Notes: generated by a model from the letters alone, not told the origin. DNA of 64,000 nt from Lutispora sp003527145 (GCA_029983695.1 JASBZB010000005.1:62001-126000); one strand, 5' to 3'. Positions 16,889-26,536 are shown, counted from the first letter of the stretch. Made by a program: numbers and translations.

Positions 16889-18124
16889 ATGAGAATACTT
16901 CATATAATTTCACAAAAACCCGGCGAGACGGGAAGCGGAATATTTGCTGAAAATCTGTTGAGAATAGGCAGTATGAAAGGCTATGAGCAGGCTTTGATTG
17001 CCGGTGTATCTTCGAAGGATAAGAAATGGGATATTGGCGGTCTTTCGGATGAAACCTTTTATAAGGTGGAATTTGAAACCCAAGAGCTTCCTTTTCCTGT
17101 GCCGGGAATGAGCGATGTGATGCCTTATGAAAGCACTAAATACTGCGATATGGATGAGAAAATGCTAAAGAAGTGGAAAGCGGCTTTCAAATCCGTTATT
17201 GTTGAAGCCGCCCGCAGCTTTAAGCCTGATATGATCATATCTCACCATCTATGGATACTTACTGCTTATGTTAAAGAGCTTCTGCCTGATATTGCCGCCA
17301 TAGCAATATGCCATGGAACTGATTTGAGGCAATTGGATTGCGCTTCAAGACATAGGGATTATGTTATCAATGGGGTGAGAAAGCTGGAAGGAATAATAGC
17401 GCTGAGCAGTCATCAGCGGGATGCCGTTGTTGAAAAGTACGGTGTTCAAAGAGATAGAATAATGGTCACAGGCGGAGGCTATGATGAAAGCATTTTTTAT
17501 CCTCCGGGAGTCAAGCCGGCGGCAAAGCCCATAAAGCTTATATATGCAGGCAAGCTCAGCTTTGCCAAAGGGGTGAATTCGCTCATCACTGCCATGTCTT
17601 TGCTGTCTTATGGAGCCGATGAAATAAGTCTCGCACTTGCAGGCTCGGGTTCAGGAGTTCAGGAAAAGGTCATAAGGGCTCTGGCGGAGAGCAGCCCCTG
17701 CTCTATTGAATTTTTGGGCAAAATAAGCCAGCCGGCATTGGGACAGGCCTATAGGGAATCCCATATATTTATTCTTCCTTCTTACTATGAAGGGTTGTCT
17801 CTAGTGACTATCGAAGCTCTTGCCTCAGGCTTGAGAGTGGTTGCCAATGATCTGCCGGGCATGCGGCAGTGGATGGGTAAGGACATAGCAAAGTCAGGAG
17901 TTGTGAGCTTTGTGAAATTGCCTGTTTTGGAAGGCATTGATAAGCCTTTGGAAAGCGAAATGCCAAATTATGAAAGAAGATTGGCCTCGGCTTTAAGGCA
18001 GCAAATAGATGATGTGAAATACGGAAAATCCATACCTATAGACGTGCCGGCAATCATAAAGAGCAGATTTTCATGGGAGGCAGTATTCGATAAAATCGAG
18101 AAAGTTATTTGTACCTATAGATAA
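16889..18124 (+). CDS. GT4-family glycosyltransferase
   Basis: GT4 retaining glycosyltransferases use nucleotide sugars. The N-terminal Rossmann domain starts MRILHIISQKPGETGSGIFAENL, with a glycine-rich acceptor loop. The C-terminal domain has KLIYAGKLSFAKGVNSL, LALAGSGSGVQEKV and the donor-site ILPSYYEGLSLVTIEALASGL at about residues 293-313, with the expected E-x7-E pair. It begins one base after the RelA/SpoT-domain gene. Donor and acceptor are unknown, and no other cell-envelope sugar genes are nearby. Confidence 0.88.
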   Translation: MRILHIISQKPGETGSGIFAENLLRIGSMKGYEQALIAGVSSKDKKWDIGGLSDETFYKVEFETQELPFPVPGMSDVMPYESTKYCDMDEKMLKKWKAAFKSVIVEAARSFKPDMIISHHLWILTAYVKELLPDIAAIAICHGTDLRQLDCASRHRDYVINGVRKLEGIIALSSHQRDAVVEKYGVQRDRIMVTGGGYDESIFYPPGVKPAAKPIKLIYAGKLSFAKGVNSLITAMSLLSYGADEISLALAGSGSGVQEKVIRALAESSPCSIEFLGKISQPALGQAYRESHIFILPSYYEGLSLVTIEALASGLRVVANDLPGMRQWMGKDIAKSGVVSFVKLPVLEGIDKPLESEMPNYERRLASALRQQIDDVKYGKSIPIDVPAIIKSRFSWEAVFDKIEKVICTYR

Positions 18125-18146
18125 TATCTATAGGTACTTTTGCTTC
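18111..18146 (+). terminator. Terminator of the glycosyltransferase gene
   Basis: A perfect 13-base inverted repeat (18111-18123 and 18125-18137, GTACCTATAG...) is followed by TTTTGCTTCT. It includes the stop codon of the glycosyltransferase. Confidence 0.7.
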
Positions 18147-18225
18147 TATAGATATTATCCATTTCATACACTCACTCCATAAAGACTATAATTAACATAG
18201 ATATAATTATGCAAGGAGAATAGAA

Positions 18226-18870
18226 ATGCTTATTGACACTCATTTGCACGAAAGCAAATATTCTGGAGACAGCTTTATCACTCTGGAGGAAATAGTATAC
18301 AGATCAATGGAGATGGGACTTCATGGGGTATGCATTACAGACCATGAGAGCAATGAAATAAAGAAAGAATCCGAAGCTTTGATGAAAGAAACAGGCTTTC
18401 TGATAATCACCGGAGCTGAGATATTGACCTTTGAAGGGGACATGACCGTATTCGGACTGGAGAGGCTTCCGGGAAAAAAGATCCATGCACAGGAATTGAC
18501 TGATATAGTTGACAAGGCGGGGGGCGTGGCCGTATGCTCTCATCCATACAGGCAGAACAACAGAGGGATGGGAGATCATATAAGGCAGTTGAATCTGCTG
18601 TGGGGTATAGAAGCTTTCAACGGGAGCACCCCATGGCATCACAACAACAAGGCCTTTGAGCTGGCTATAGAGCTTGGGGTCTCAGCTTTAGGGGGCAGTG
18701 ATGCCCACCATAGGAAGCAGATAGGCAAGTTCGCCACCAAGATGCCGGACTGGGTGAAGGACGAAAGAAGCTTTATCAAAGCGGTAAAGGAAGGTTATAC
18801 CATACCCGTGGAGTATAAAAAGGGGATCTATGAAGTCGTAGACTGCTGCCGCAGCAAGAAGGCAGTTTGA
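18226..18870 (+). CDS. PHP domain metal-dependent phosphoesterase
   Basis: PHP-domain proteins are metal-dependent phosphoesterases, with homologues in histidinol phosphatase and DNA polymerase III. The first metal motif DTHLHESKYSGD starts at residue 3. CITDHESNE follows near 38-46, a GAEIL segment supplies the acidic ligand, CSHPYRQ sits near 105, and GGSDAHH near 163 closes the site. The short 214-residue form has no extra domain. It is preceded by GGAG and flanked by terminators, so it appears to be a single-gene transcript. The substrate is unknown. Confidence 0.85.
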   Translation: MLIDTHLHESKYSGDSFITLEEIVYRSMEMGLHGVCITDHESNEIKKESEALMKETGFLIITGAEILTFEGDMTVFGLERLPGKKIHAQELTDIVDKAGGVAVCSHPYRQNNRGMGDHIRQLNLLWGIEAFNGSTPWHHNNKAFELAIELGVSALGGSDAHHRKQIGKFATKMPDWVKDERSFIKAVKEGYTIPVEYKKGIYEVVDCCRSKKAV

Positions 18871-18877
18871 GATTTAT

Positions 18878-18924
18878 ATATTACTGCATGAAAGGATAGT
18901 ATTTCATGCAGTAATATTTTTTTG
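18878..18924 (+). terminator. Strong intrinsic terminator after the PHP gene
   Basis: A 16-base perfect stem (18878-18893 with 18902-18917, ATATTACTGCATGAAA on the left) with an eight-base loop is followed directly by seven T residues. Confidence 0.9.
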
Positions 18925-18962
18925 CCCTCCCTAGCTACTGCGTAAAGTTTTCAAAGCAACAT

Positions 18963-19088
18963 AGGAACATCCGTCAGGAGAAAGGAAACGGATGCGGTGC
19001 CTGCATCGTGCTGATAGACGGCGAACCGGTGAAAGCCTGCTTGATGCTGGCTGTCCAGGTCGAGGGGCTCAAAATATCAAAACCGTGA
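18963..19088 (+). pseudogene. Relic of the [2Fe-2S] subunit of a xanthine dehydrogenase-type hydroxylase
   Basis: The plus strand reads RQEKGNGCGACIVLIDGEPV and continues KACLMLAVQVEGLKISKP before a TGA at 19086-19088. This matches the small iron-sulfur subunit of molybdenum hydroxylases (xanthine dehydrogenase or CO dehydrogenase type), where the family reads GxCGxCTVLxDGxxVxSCLxLAxQxxG. The first cysteine motif upstream, the second [2Fe-2S] domain and any large subunit are missing. There is no start codon with a ribosome binding site. It lies between a terminator and the BaiN-like gene, so it is a leftover of a deleted gene. Confidence 0.72.
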
Positions 19089-19121
19089 TATAATAATATG
19101 TATAATATAGACTGATAGGTG

Positions 19122-20372
19122 ATGAATAAATTGAGAATAGTTGTAGTAGGCGGCGGAGCATCGGGGATGCTGGCGGCTATCGTGGCCGCGAGAAATGGTG
19201 CTCATGTTTCAGTAGTAGAGCAGCTTCCCAGAGTGGGGAAAAAATTATTGGCTACGGGTAACGGGAGATGCAATCTGACCAATATTTATATGGATATAGA
19301 GAGCTTTCACGGCAGCAAGAGAGCCTTTGCCTATGCCGCCTTGGCTCAGTTTGATCAAAGGGCGGCCATGGGCTTTTTTGAGGATCTGGGGATATACTGT
19401 GTAGAGGAAGACGGGGGAAAGGTATTTCCGGCTTCAGGCCAGGCTTCCTCCGTGCTGGATGTGCTGAGATATGAGATGGAAAGCCTGGGGGTCCAAGAAA
19501 TCTGCGATGCCAGGGCAGAGGCTATAAGCCATGGTAAAAAAGGCTTTAATTTAAAATTAAAGGATAAAGATGCAATCAGGGCCGATAAAGTGATCCTGGC
19601 TGCCGGGGGCAAGGCCAATCCGGGCTTGGGTTCCAACGGAAGCGGCTATGCTTTGGCCAAGACCTTCGGTCATAGGATAGTTGAGCCGTTTCCCGCATTG
19701 GTGAAGCTTAAATTGGAGGCCCCATACCTTAAGGCTTTATCCGGTGCAAAGATTACCGGTGAAGCGGCTGTCGAATCTGAGGGCAGGATACTTAGGCGTG
19801 AAAGAGGAGAAATCCTCTTCACGGATTATGGGGTATCCGGGCCTCCGGTGATCCAGCTGAGCCGGTGCACAGGAGAACAGCTCAGAAACGGCAAAAAAGT
19901 CAATATCATATTGGATCTGTTTCCCCATATGGCTCTCGATGCCCTTGAATCATTGCTGGAAAGAAGGACATCCCTCAGGCAGGCGAAGCCCTTTGATTTC
20001 AGCTTTATAGGCTTGATCAATAAAAGATTTATAAATATACTTCTTAAGGAAGCGGGAGTGGCCGCTCTTTCGATGCCTTGCGGGGATATATCCAGGGAGC
20101 AGGTGAAAGCAGCAGCTCATAAGCTGAAGAGATGGGTCATACCTATTTCCGGCACCCAATCCTGGAGTGAAGCCCAGGTGACTGCAGGAGGGATAGATGT
20201 CTCTGACATCGATCCTAAGACTATGGAGTCCAGGCTCCAGCCCGGCCTCTATTTTTCCGGGGAAATAATGGACATCGACGGGGATTGCGGAGGTTTTAAC
20301 CTGCAGTGGGCCTGGTCATCGGGGTATGCAGCGGGATATAATGCGTCAAAAGACACCGTTTTACAATATTAA
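19122..20372 (+). CDS. BaiN/HI0933-family FAD-dependent oxidoreductase
   Basis: The family comprises FAD/NAD(P)H flavoproteins; one member, BaiN, reduces bile-acid intermediates, but most are uncharacterised. GGGASGMLAAIVAARNG near residue 10 is the FAD ADP-binding fold. RVGKKLLATGNGRCNLTN near 40-57 is the family signature, and a second motif with GGKANPGLGSNGSGY follows near 166. The C-terminal GGFNLQWAWSSGYAAG is the second flavin contact. Length 417 is normal. ATG at 19122 is preferred to the GTG at 19119. It is expressed separately from upstream genes, since terminators and a relic lie before it. Confidence 0.9.
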   Translation: MNKLRIVVVGGGASGMLAAIVAARNGAHVSVVEQLPRVGKKLLATGNGRCNLTNIYMDIESFHGSKRAFAYAALAQFDQRAAMGFFEDLGIYCVEEDGGKVFPASGQASSVLDVLRYEMESLGVQEICDARAEAISHGKKGFNLKLKDKDAIRADKVILAAGGKANPGLGSNGSGYALAKTFGHRIVEPFPALVKLKLEAPYLKALSGAKITGEAAVESEGRILRRERGEILFTDYGVSGPPVIQLSRCTGEQLRNGKKVNIILDLFPHMALDALESLLERRTSLRQAKPFDFSFIGLINKRFINILLKEAGVAALSMPCGDISREQVKAAAHKLKRWVIPISGTQSWSEAQVTAGGIDVSDIDPKTMESRLQPGLYFSGEIMDIDGDCGGFNLQWAWSSGYAAGYNASKDTVLQY

Positions 20373-20421
20373 AAAGCAATGGTAGAATAAAACTAAAAGA
20401 TATATCAAAAGAGGTTTTATT

Positions 20422-21024
20422 ATGAGCAATATGGAGTCGGATACAAGAAGCAAAATATTAGAGTCTGCCATAGATATGGTCGGATTGAAAGGCGATGTCA
20501 CGATAAGGGAGCTTACGGAGATAGCAGGGGTCAATGTGGCCTCTATAAATTATTACTTCGGAAATAAAAATAATCTTCTGAAGGAAGTAGAATATCATTA
20601 CTCTACCTCTCTATATAATATCCAATATAACATACTGACCTCCCAGGAGCTATCACCCTATGACAAGATATTGGACTGGGCCAAAAGCATGGCAGGCTTT
20701 ATAGCTCAATACCCTGCTCTCATTGGCTTGATAGTGAATCTTGCGACAGAGGATAGGAGCTACAAACCGGCATTGATCCAGAAGATATATCTCAACAAAG
20801 AGCTGCAGGCCATGATAAGAGGAATTATCGGAGCCATCATAAAATCAGATGATGAAAAGCTGCTGAACCTCAAATATCTTCAGATCTTCTCGGGAATTTT
20901 AGGCCCCGTTATAAACAGGCTGGTGGAAGATAGCTTCTCTCACGAGCATTCCGTGATATGTCTCAGGAGCAAGGAGGATCTGGAGGATTATATGAAGCTT
21001 CTTATCGATACTGTCCTGGCATAA
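20422..21024 (+). CDS. TetR family transcriptional regulator
   Basis: The N-terminal domain (TRSKILESAIDMVGLKGDVTIRELTEIAGVNVASINYYFGNKNNLLKEVE) is a standard TetR helix-turn-helix at about residues 8-56. The C-terminal ligand domain is helical and variable. It stands directly upstream of the RND adaptor and pump genes on the same strand, with its own untranslated gap of 156 bases containing a promoter and a palindrome. It most likely represses the pump and is released by a pump substrate. The ligand is unknown. Confidence 0.93.
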   Translation: MSNMESDTRSKILESAIDMVGLKGDVTIRELTEIAGVNVASINYYFGNKNNLLKEVEYHYSTSLYNIQYNILTSQELSPYDKILDWAKSMAGFIAQYPALIGLIVNLATEDRSYKPALIQKIYLNKELQAMIRGIIGAIIKSDDEKLLNLKYLQIFSGILGPVINRLVEDSFSHEHSVICLRSKEDLEDYMKLLIDTVLA

Positions 21025-21100
21025 TCTTTTCTCATATCAGCATCGGGGAAAATAATTTTTCAGCTTATCACAATATTTTTGCAACTTTCCATAAATTTTA

Positions 21101-21160
21101 TTGATTAGCATCTTCATCAATGCTAAAATTAAAACATATATTTAAAACAAGCGTTTAAAT
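21101..21160 (+). promoter_or_regulatory. Promoter and candidate TetR operator of the RND efflux operon
   Basis: TTGATT (21101-21106), a 17-base spacer and TAAAAT (21124-21129) form a good promoter. Immediately downstream, ATTTAAA-ACAAGCG-TTTAAAT at 21140-21160 is a symmetric 7-7-7 palindrome overlapping the expected start site. That is a position where a bound TetR-type repressor would block transcription. Confidence 0.65.
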
Positions 21161-21186
21161 ACTGCTAATAATCGGGGGTCATGCGG

Positions 21187-22389
21187 ATGAAAAATAAAAT
21201 GTTACTGCTGGGAGCGGTCATACTGGTCTTGACGCTTACAGGATGCAAGGGGACAGCTCCTAAAAATGCTGAGGAAGATATAAAGAAACCTGTTAGAGCT
21301 ATTGAGGTAAAGGAAACAGCAAGTACGAAGGAGCTCCACTATATAGGAACTGTAAAGCCCGAGACAGTAAAAAAGCTTAGCTTCAAAGCTTCCGGAAAAA
21401 TAGCGGCCATCAAGGCAGAGCAAGGACAAAAAGTAAAAAAAGGAGAAACTATAGCTCTTTTGGACACTAAGGATCTTAGCTTTGCCGTGGAAGCTGCACG
21501 GGCTGCTAAGGCGGGTGCAGAGGCCCAATATTCAAAGGCTTTGAATGGAGCTACTGCGGAGGATATTGATTTGGCTTCCGCAAATGTAGTAAAGGCGCAA
21601 AAAGCCTATGAATTTGCCCGGGACAGCCTTGAGAAAGCTCGAAAGGTATACGAAGGGGGAGGCATGTCAAAGCAGGATTTAGATAAGGCGGAGCTGGAGC
21701 TCAGCATCAGGGAGCAGGAATACATAGGTGCAAAGACCATGCTCCAGCAGGCTGAGAAGGGTGCCAGGGAGGAAGATAAGCAAGCTCTCAAATCCCAGCT
21801 GGACCAGGCTGATACTGACCTTAGATACAAACAAAGCGCATTAGCGGATGCTGATTTGAAAGCCGACATGGATGGCTATGTCATGGAAGTGCTGTCGGAG
21901 CAAGGCGAACTGATAGCTGCCGGCTATCCAGTTGTGATACTGGGCAGCGCCGACAGTATAGTGAGCTTCGGATTGACGCAAGAGGATGCTGCAGAGGTGA
22001 AACTGGGAGATAGGATCACTATTGAGTCAAAAGGGACCCTATATGACGGGAAAATAAAGAACATATCAAAAATAATGGATATGGAAACCCAGACCTATAA
22101 TGCGGAAGCAGTGCTGGAAAACGCAGACCTGCCTGCAGGATCAGTGGTAAAGGTCTCTGTCCCCGCAGGAGAGTATAATGCGGTTATGATACCTCTAAAC
22201 AGCGTATTGAGGGGGGACTACGATTATGTATATTTATCGGATAATGGAATAGCCCAAAAAAAGGAGATCAAGATAGGCAAGGTACAGGGGGACATGGTGG
22301 AAGTCACAGGGCTCAATAAGGGAGAAATGTTGATACTTGAAGGGATCAAGAGCATAAGTCACGGGGATAAGATAGAAATCATCCGATGA
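21187..22389 (+). CDS. RND efflux adaptor (membrane fusion) lipoprotein
   Basis: The protein begins with a lipoprotein signal ending LTLTGC near residue 20, so it should be anchored on the outer face of the membrane. A lipoyl/barrel-sandwich half (KLSFKASGKIAAIKAEQGQKVKKGE) is followed by a long coiled-coil hairpin rich in Ala, Glu and Lys (about 100-210). The second half of the lipoyl domain, a beta-barrel and the membrane-proximal domain complete the HlyD/AcrA fold. The ATG at 21187 has GGGGG eight bases upstream. The gene overlaps the frame of the pump gene's upstream region, so the two are translationally linked. Confidence 0.9.
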   Translation: MKNKMLLLGAVILVLTLTGCKGTAPKNAEEDIKKPVRAIEVKETASTKELHYIGTVKPETVKKLSFKASGKIAAIKAEQGQKVKKGETIALLDTKDLSFAVEAARAAKAGAEAQYSKALNGATAEDIDLASANVVKAQKAYEFARDSLEKARKVYEGGGMSKQDLDKAELELSIREQEYIGAKTMLQQAEKGAREEDKQALKSQLDQADTDLRYKQSALADADLKADMDGYVMEVLSEQGELIAAGYPVVILGSADSIVSFGLTQEDAAEVKLGDRITIESKGTLYDGKIKNISKIMDMETQTYNAEAVLENADLPAGSVVKVSVPAGEYNAVMIPLNSVLRGDYDYVYLSDNGIAQKKEIKIGKVQGDMVEVTGLNKGEMLILEGIKSISHGDKIEIIR

Positions 22390-22406
22390 CTAAGGGGGAT
22401 GGAACG

Positions 22407-25400
22407 ATGATGAAAGCTATTGCTGCTGCCATACGCAATAAGAAGATAACCTTCGTTATGGCAGCCGCTGTAATGATATTTGGCCTCTACAACTATTTCA
22501 TGATACCAAAGCAGGAAGATCCGGACATCACGCCTCCTTTTGCCATGATGACAGCCATATACCCGGGGGCTTCCCCTGAAATAGTAGAAAAGCTGGTGAC
22601 CAAAACGATAGAAGATAAATTGGTTGAGATAGAGGGCTATGATTATTCCCAATCATACTCCCGCAATAGTGCCAGCATTGTAATAATGAGGCTGAGAAAT
22701 GGTGCGGATATTGACAAAGCCTGGGCAGCCCTGAGGGAGAAGATGGACGATCTGCAAAATGAGCTTCCCAAGGATTGCGGCAAGATCGATATCGAGACTG
22801 ACCTGGCAGATACCGCAGGAATGATAATAAGCCTGTCGGGGGAAAAGTACAGCTACGAAGAGCTGGAGTTTTTCGCAGAGGGCTTGAAAAGCGAACTGAT
22901 GAAGATAGAAGGAGTATCCAGATTTGATATAGATGGGGTGCAGAAGAAAGAAGTAAAGGTGGTTGCAGACATATCGAAGCTCAACCAATATATGCTTTCG
23001 CTGCAGGACCTTGTCAATATAATAAAAGCTTCTAATGTTGAAATACCTTCTGGTGCCATAGAGGGGAGCAGCACAATAAATGTCATGGTTTCAAGCCGGT
23101 ATGAGGATATAGAGGATATAAAAAATACCGTAGTATATGTCTCACCCGAAAGCGGGATATCCGTCAGACTCAAGGACATAGCCCGGGTTGAAATGGGGTT
23201 GGAGGATTCCAACTATAAAGTAAAATATAATGGCAAAAACTCAGTGCTTCTGACCGGATACTTTGTAAAAAACAAAAATATAGTTGAAGTGGGCAAAAAG
23301 GTTGAAAAAACTATGACAAAGCTTATGGAAAAGCTTCCTGAGGATTTGGTTTTGGATAAGATCCTCTTTCAACCTGAGGATGTGGCAAAGGCTACCAATG
23401 ACTTTATACTGAATCTGATCGAGGGCATGATCTTTGTAATAATTGTGGTGTTTGCGGGAATGGGACTTAAAAACGCCATAGTTGTATCCACAGCCATACC
23501 GCTATCTATCATGGCAACCTTTGTTATCATGAGCCTCCTGGGAATAAAGATCCACCAGATATCCATATCTGCTCTCATAATCGCTTTGGGGATGCTGGTG
23601 GATAATGCCATAGTCACCAGCGACGCAATCCAGGTCAGGCTGGACAGGGGCGATGACAGGATGGATGCTTGTGTAGGCGGTGTGAGAGAGGTGGCAGTGC
23701 CTGTTTTTACCTCCACCTTGACCACAGTTGCTGCATTTATACCTTTGCTGATGCTGAACTCGGTAGCCGGGGAGTATGTTATAAGCGTACCTTTGATAGT
23801 GATAATATCTTTGAGCGCTTCCTATATAACTGCTCTTTTTGTCACCCCTTCCCTGGCATATATTTTTTTCAAGCCCAGCAAAGATAGAAAGCATAACTAT
23901 TCCGCAAGAAAGTTTTTTATGAGCTTGCTGGATAAGGCTCTCAAGCGGAGAGGCCGGGCAGTTGCTTTATCCGTGGCAGCGTTTGCCCTATCCATATTTA
24001 TGGCTTTGCAGCTGGGGCTCCAATTTTTCCCCTATGCCGATAAGGATATGATGTATATCAATATAACCAGCGAAAGAAGCAATGATCTGGCAAAAACGGA
24101 AGAGATAACTGAAGATGTGTTTAGCATACTGGAAGATCAAAAGGAAATAAAGTTTTATACCGCCGCTATCGGTGACGGACTTCCAAAGTTTTACAATGCG
24201 GTACCTATAAGCACACCCTCAAAGGATTTTTCTCAGATCTTGCTGAGAGTTGACTTGAAGAAGGGCGGGAGATTCAAAACCAACTCAGAATTTTCCGATT
24301 ACCTTCAATCCGAGATCGATAGAAAGATTGCCGGGGGCAAGGTGGTTGTAAAGCTGCTGGAGCTGGCTGAACCTACAGGAGCACCTGTGGTTGTGAGAGT
24401 CTCCGGCAAGGATATGGATGCGCTGGTGCAAACGGCCGGCCTTATAAAGTCCTTACTGAAGGAAATACCGGGCACCATGAATATAGAAGATGATCATGCA
24501 GACAGAATATATCAATATGATGTGGCTTTGGCCCCTGATTTGGCAGCTTATTACGGGCTCAGCTCCTATGATGTGCAGAATGAGATAAACATAGCCTTGA
24601 TGGGAAGGGTGCCCAGCAAGCTCCGTCAGCAAGGAAGTGAATATAATATAAAGGTTGAGGGGGATATAAGGTCCAAAGAGGAACTGGAAAATCTGGCTGT
24701 CAAATCTTCCGTAACCGGCAATAAAGCATTGCTGAAATCCGTTGCACCGATAAGCGTCGCCCATCAGTACCCTCAGATAAAAAAATACAACCGAGAGATG
24801 GCCGTAATGGTTTTAAGCGATGTTAAAACCGGATATAATCCTGTGGATATTGAAAGAAGCCTGGGGGAAAAGCTGAAAGGTGCGGATGTGGGCAATGTAT
24901 CAATAATCTTTGACGGTGAAAGAGAAAAGATAGTCCAGTATTTTGGGGATTTGGGAGTATCTGCAATATTTGCGGTGATGCTTGTTTATATCATACTGCT
25001 GTTCCAGTTCGGATCGTTCCTGCAGCCTCTTATAATACTCATAACCATACCCCTATCTGTAATAGGATCAATTTTGGGCCTGGCATTGTTCAGACAGCCC
25101 TTGTCCTTTACTGCGCTTTTAGGAATTGTAAGTCTTGCGGGCATAGTGGTAAACAACGCCATACTGCTTGTAGACTTTATAAATGCAGAAAGAAGCGAGA
25201 GTAAGGATGTAAACACAGCCTGCATAGATGCGGTGAATAAGAGATTCCGGCCCATCATGCTGACCACCATTACTACCGTAATAGGGCTGATCCCTTTGGC
25301 ATTGGGCGGCAGCAGCCTCATGGTGCCCATGGCTGTGTCGCTTATGAGCGGTTTGATGATATCCACATTGCTGACATTGGTGGTGATACCGGTAGTATAC

Positions 25401-25427
25401 AGCATATTTGAAAAAAAGGCAGCTTAG
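22407..25427 (+). CDS. RND family efflux permease (AcrB/MexB superfamily)
   Basis: The roughly 1006-residue protein has the two-fold RND plan: transmembrane helix 1, a large extracellular loop, helices 2-6 (with MLVDNAIVTSDAIQVRL), helix 7, a second loop, and helices 8-12 ending FRPIMLTTITTVIGLIPLALG. Acidic residues on transmembrane helix 4 (VDNAIV) support proton coupling. ATG at 22407 follows AAGGGGG by eight bases. The 22386 ATG overlapping the adaptor stop is the alternative. No outer-membrane channel is expected in a monoderm host. Probably exports drugs or membrane-active compounds under TetR control. Confidence 0.93.
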   Translation: MMKAIAAAIRNKKITFVMAAAVMIFGLYNYFMIPKQEDPDITPPFAMMTAIYPGASPEIVEKLVTKTIEDKLVEIEGYDYSQSYSRNSASIVIMRLRNGADIDKAWAALREKMDDLQNELPKDCGKIDIETDLADTAGMIISLSGEKYSYEELEFFAEGLKSELMKIEGVSRFDIDGVQKKEVKVVADISKLNQYMLSLQDLVNIIKASNVEIPSGAIEGSSTINVMVSSRYEDIEDIKNTVVYVSPESGISVRLKDIARVEMGLEDSNYKVKYNGKNSVLLTGYFVKNKNIVEVGKKVEKTMTKLMEKLPEDLVLDKILFQPEDVAKATNDFILNLIEGMIFVIIVVFAGMGLKNAIVVSTAIPLSIMATFVIMSLLGIKIHQISISALIIALGMLVDNAIVTSDAIQVRLDRGDDRMDACVGGVREVAVPVFTSTLTTVAAFIPLLMLNSVAGEYVISVPLIVIISLSASYITALFVTPSLAYIFFKPSKDRKHNYSARKFFMSLLDKALKRRGRAVALSVAAFALSIFMALQLGLQFFPYADKDMMYINITSERSNDLAKTEEITEDVFSILEDQKEIKFYTAAIGDGLPKFYNAVPISTPSKDFSQILLRVDLKKGGRFKTNSEFSDYLQSEIDRKIAGGKVVVKLLELAEPTGAPVVVRVSGKDMDALVQTAGLIKSLLKEIPGTMNIEDDHADRIYQYDVALAPDLAAYYGLSSYDVQNEINIALMGRVPSKLRQQGSEYNIKVEGDIRSKEELENLAVKSSVTGNKALLKSVAPISVAHQYPQIKKYNREMAVMVLSDVKTGYNPVDIERSLGEKLKGADVGNVSIIFDGEREKIVQYFGDLGVSAIFAVMLVYIILLFQFGSFLQPLIILITIPLSVIGSILGLALFRQPLSFTALLGIVSLAGIVVNNAILLVDFINAERSESKDVNTACIDAVNKRFRPIMLTTITTVIGLIPLALGGSSLMVPMAVSLMSGLMISTLLTLVVIPVVYSIFEKKAA

Positions 25428-25453
25428 GCTGATGTAGCTTAGGCCGCCTTTTT
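25411..25453. terminator. Convergent bidirectional terminator between the RND pump and germination operon
   Basis: AAAAAAAGGC at 25411-25420 pairs with GCCTTTTT at 25446-25453, giving A and T tracts on both flanks for use in both directions. The loop contains two direct AGCTTAGGC copies and the stop codons of both convergent genes. Confidence 0.6.
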
Positions 25454-26536
25454 CTTTTTTTTCATTAAGCCGATAAGCAAAATAATGGGAGGTATGATCA
25501 ATGTAAGGGCAATATCCCCTATATTTGCTACAGTGTAGGAAAAACGCTCCAGGTCAAATTTGCGTACAGTGATCAATAAGGCTAAAAGATATAATACCAA
25601 TATGAAAATATTTAAAAGAGGCTTTTCATCCTTTAGATTAAAGATGGTTCCGATAAGCCTTAGAGTTATGTAAGAAAGAGTAGCAATAAGAACAAAGTCA
25701 CTCAGAACCCATACTATTACTGCAAAGGATTCAATTTTTTCCAATATGTCAAACACAGATATCAGCTTTACTGCAGACATAAATGGCAAGGGAGACTTTT
25801 CAGTGACGGAGGATCCGAGAGAACCTATTACTACTATTAAAAGCACTATAGTATAGAATGCGAGGTACAACGATGCATATAAACTTTGCTTCATTAAATT
25901 TTCCTTATGGCTTATTTCATCACTTATCAAAAAAATAAAAAATATATATCCCCATAGAGAGATTGTGCCTGGGCTTGATTTAAGGACCGGCAATATGTCT
26001 ATGTAGCTTATGGGCATCAAATTCTTTAATTTTACTTGAGGCAATAAAAAGATAACCAGAAGAAAAAATACTATACCTATGATTGGGTTGATTATTTCAT
26101 TCATTCTTGCCAATATAGTCAGTCCTGATTTTAATGTAATAAGCACAATAATAAGCATGATGGCTATAAATATGCTTATGTTTGTATCAGAAAATATTGA
26201 AGTTACAAGTCTTTCGGCGTAATATCTGGTGAAAAGGGCTGTCATGATCAAAATCCACAAAGCATACACTGTCAATAATATTTTACCGGCGGTCTTTCCT
26301 ATGATTAGAGTGATAATAGTAGTCATAGGCTTATCGTTATATTTCTTAATAGTTTTATCCAGCAATAAAAACATGATATATAGAGAAAATAATGCTATTA
26401 TAGGCATTAGATAAGAGGCTTGTTTCGCTATATGAGCGGTATATGTGGAGACAAAGCGTATTGAGGGGGAGAATATCAATGTCAGATATAAAAGGAGGGT
26501 CTGCCTTAAAGAAATCTTGCCTTTATTTTCCAGCAT
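25439..26536 (-). CDS. Spore germination permease, GerAB/GerKB family
   Basis: GerAB-type proteins are amino-acid-permease-like subunits of germinant receptors in the spore inner membrane, where they bind small germinants. The protein has about ten hydrophobic helices, typical family opening residues (ENKGKISLRQTLLLYLTLIFSP) and ends with a Lys-rich tail. GGGAGG lies 11 bases before the ATG at 26536. The alternative ATG at 26557 overlaps the upstream stop as ATGA. It is the last gene of the A-C-small-B operon. The germinant cannot be predicted. Confidence 0.93.
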   Translation of the reverse strand: MLENKGKISLRQTLLLYLTLIFSPSIRFVSTYTAHIAKQASYLMPIIALFSLYIMFLLLDKTIKKYNDKPMTTIITLIIGKTAGKILLTVYALWILIMTALFTRYYAERLVTSIFSDTNISIFIAIMLIIVLITLKSGLTILARMNEIINPIIGIVFFLLVIFLLPQVKLKNLMPISYIDILPVLKSSPGTISLWGYIFFIFLISDEISHKENLMKQSLYASLYLAFYTIVLLIVVIGSLGSSVTEKSPLPFMSAVKLISVFDILEKIESFAVIVWVLSDFVLIATLSYITLRLIGTIFNLKDEKPLLNIFILVLYLLALLITVRKFDLERFSYTVANIGDIALTLIIPPIILLIGLMKKKKKAA

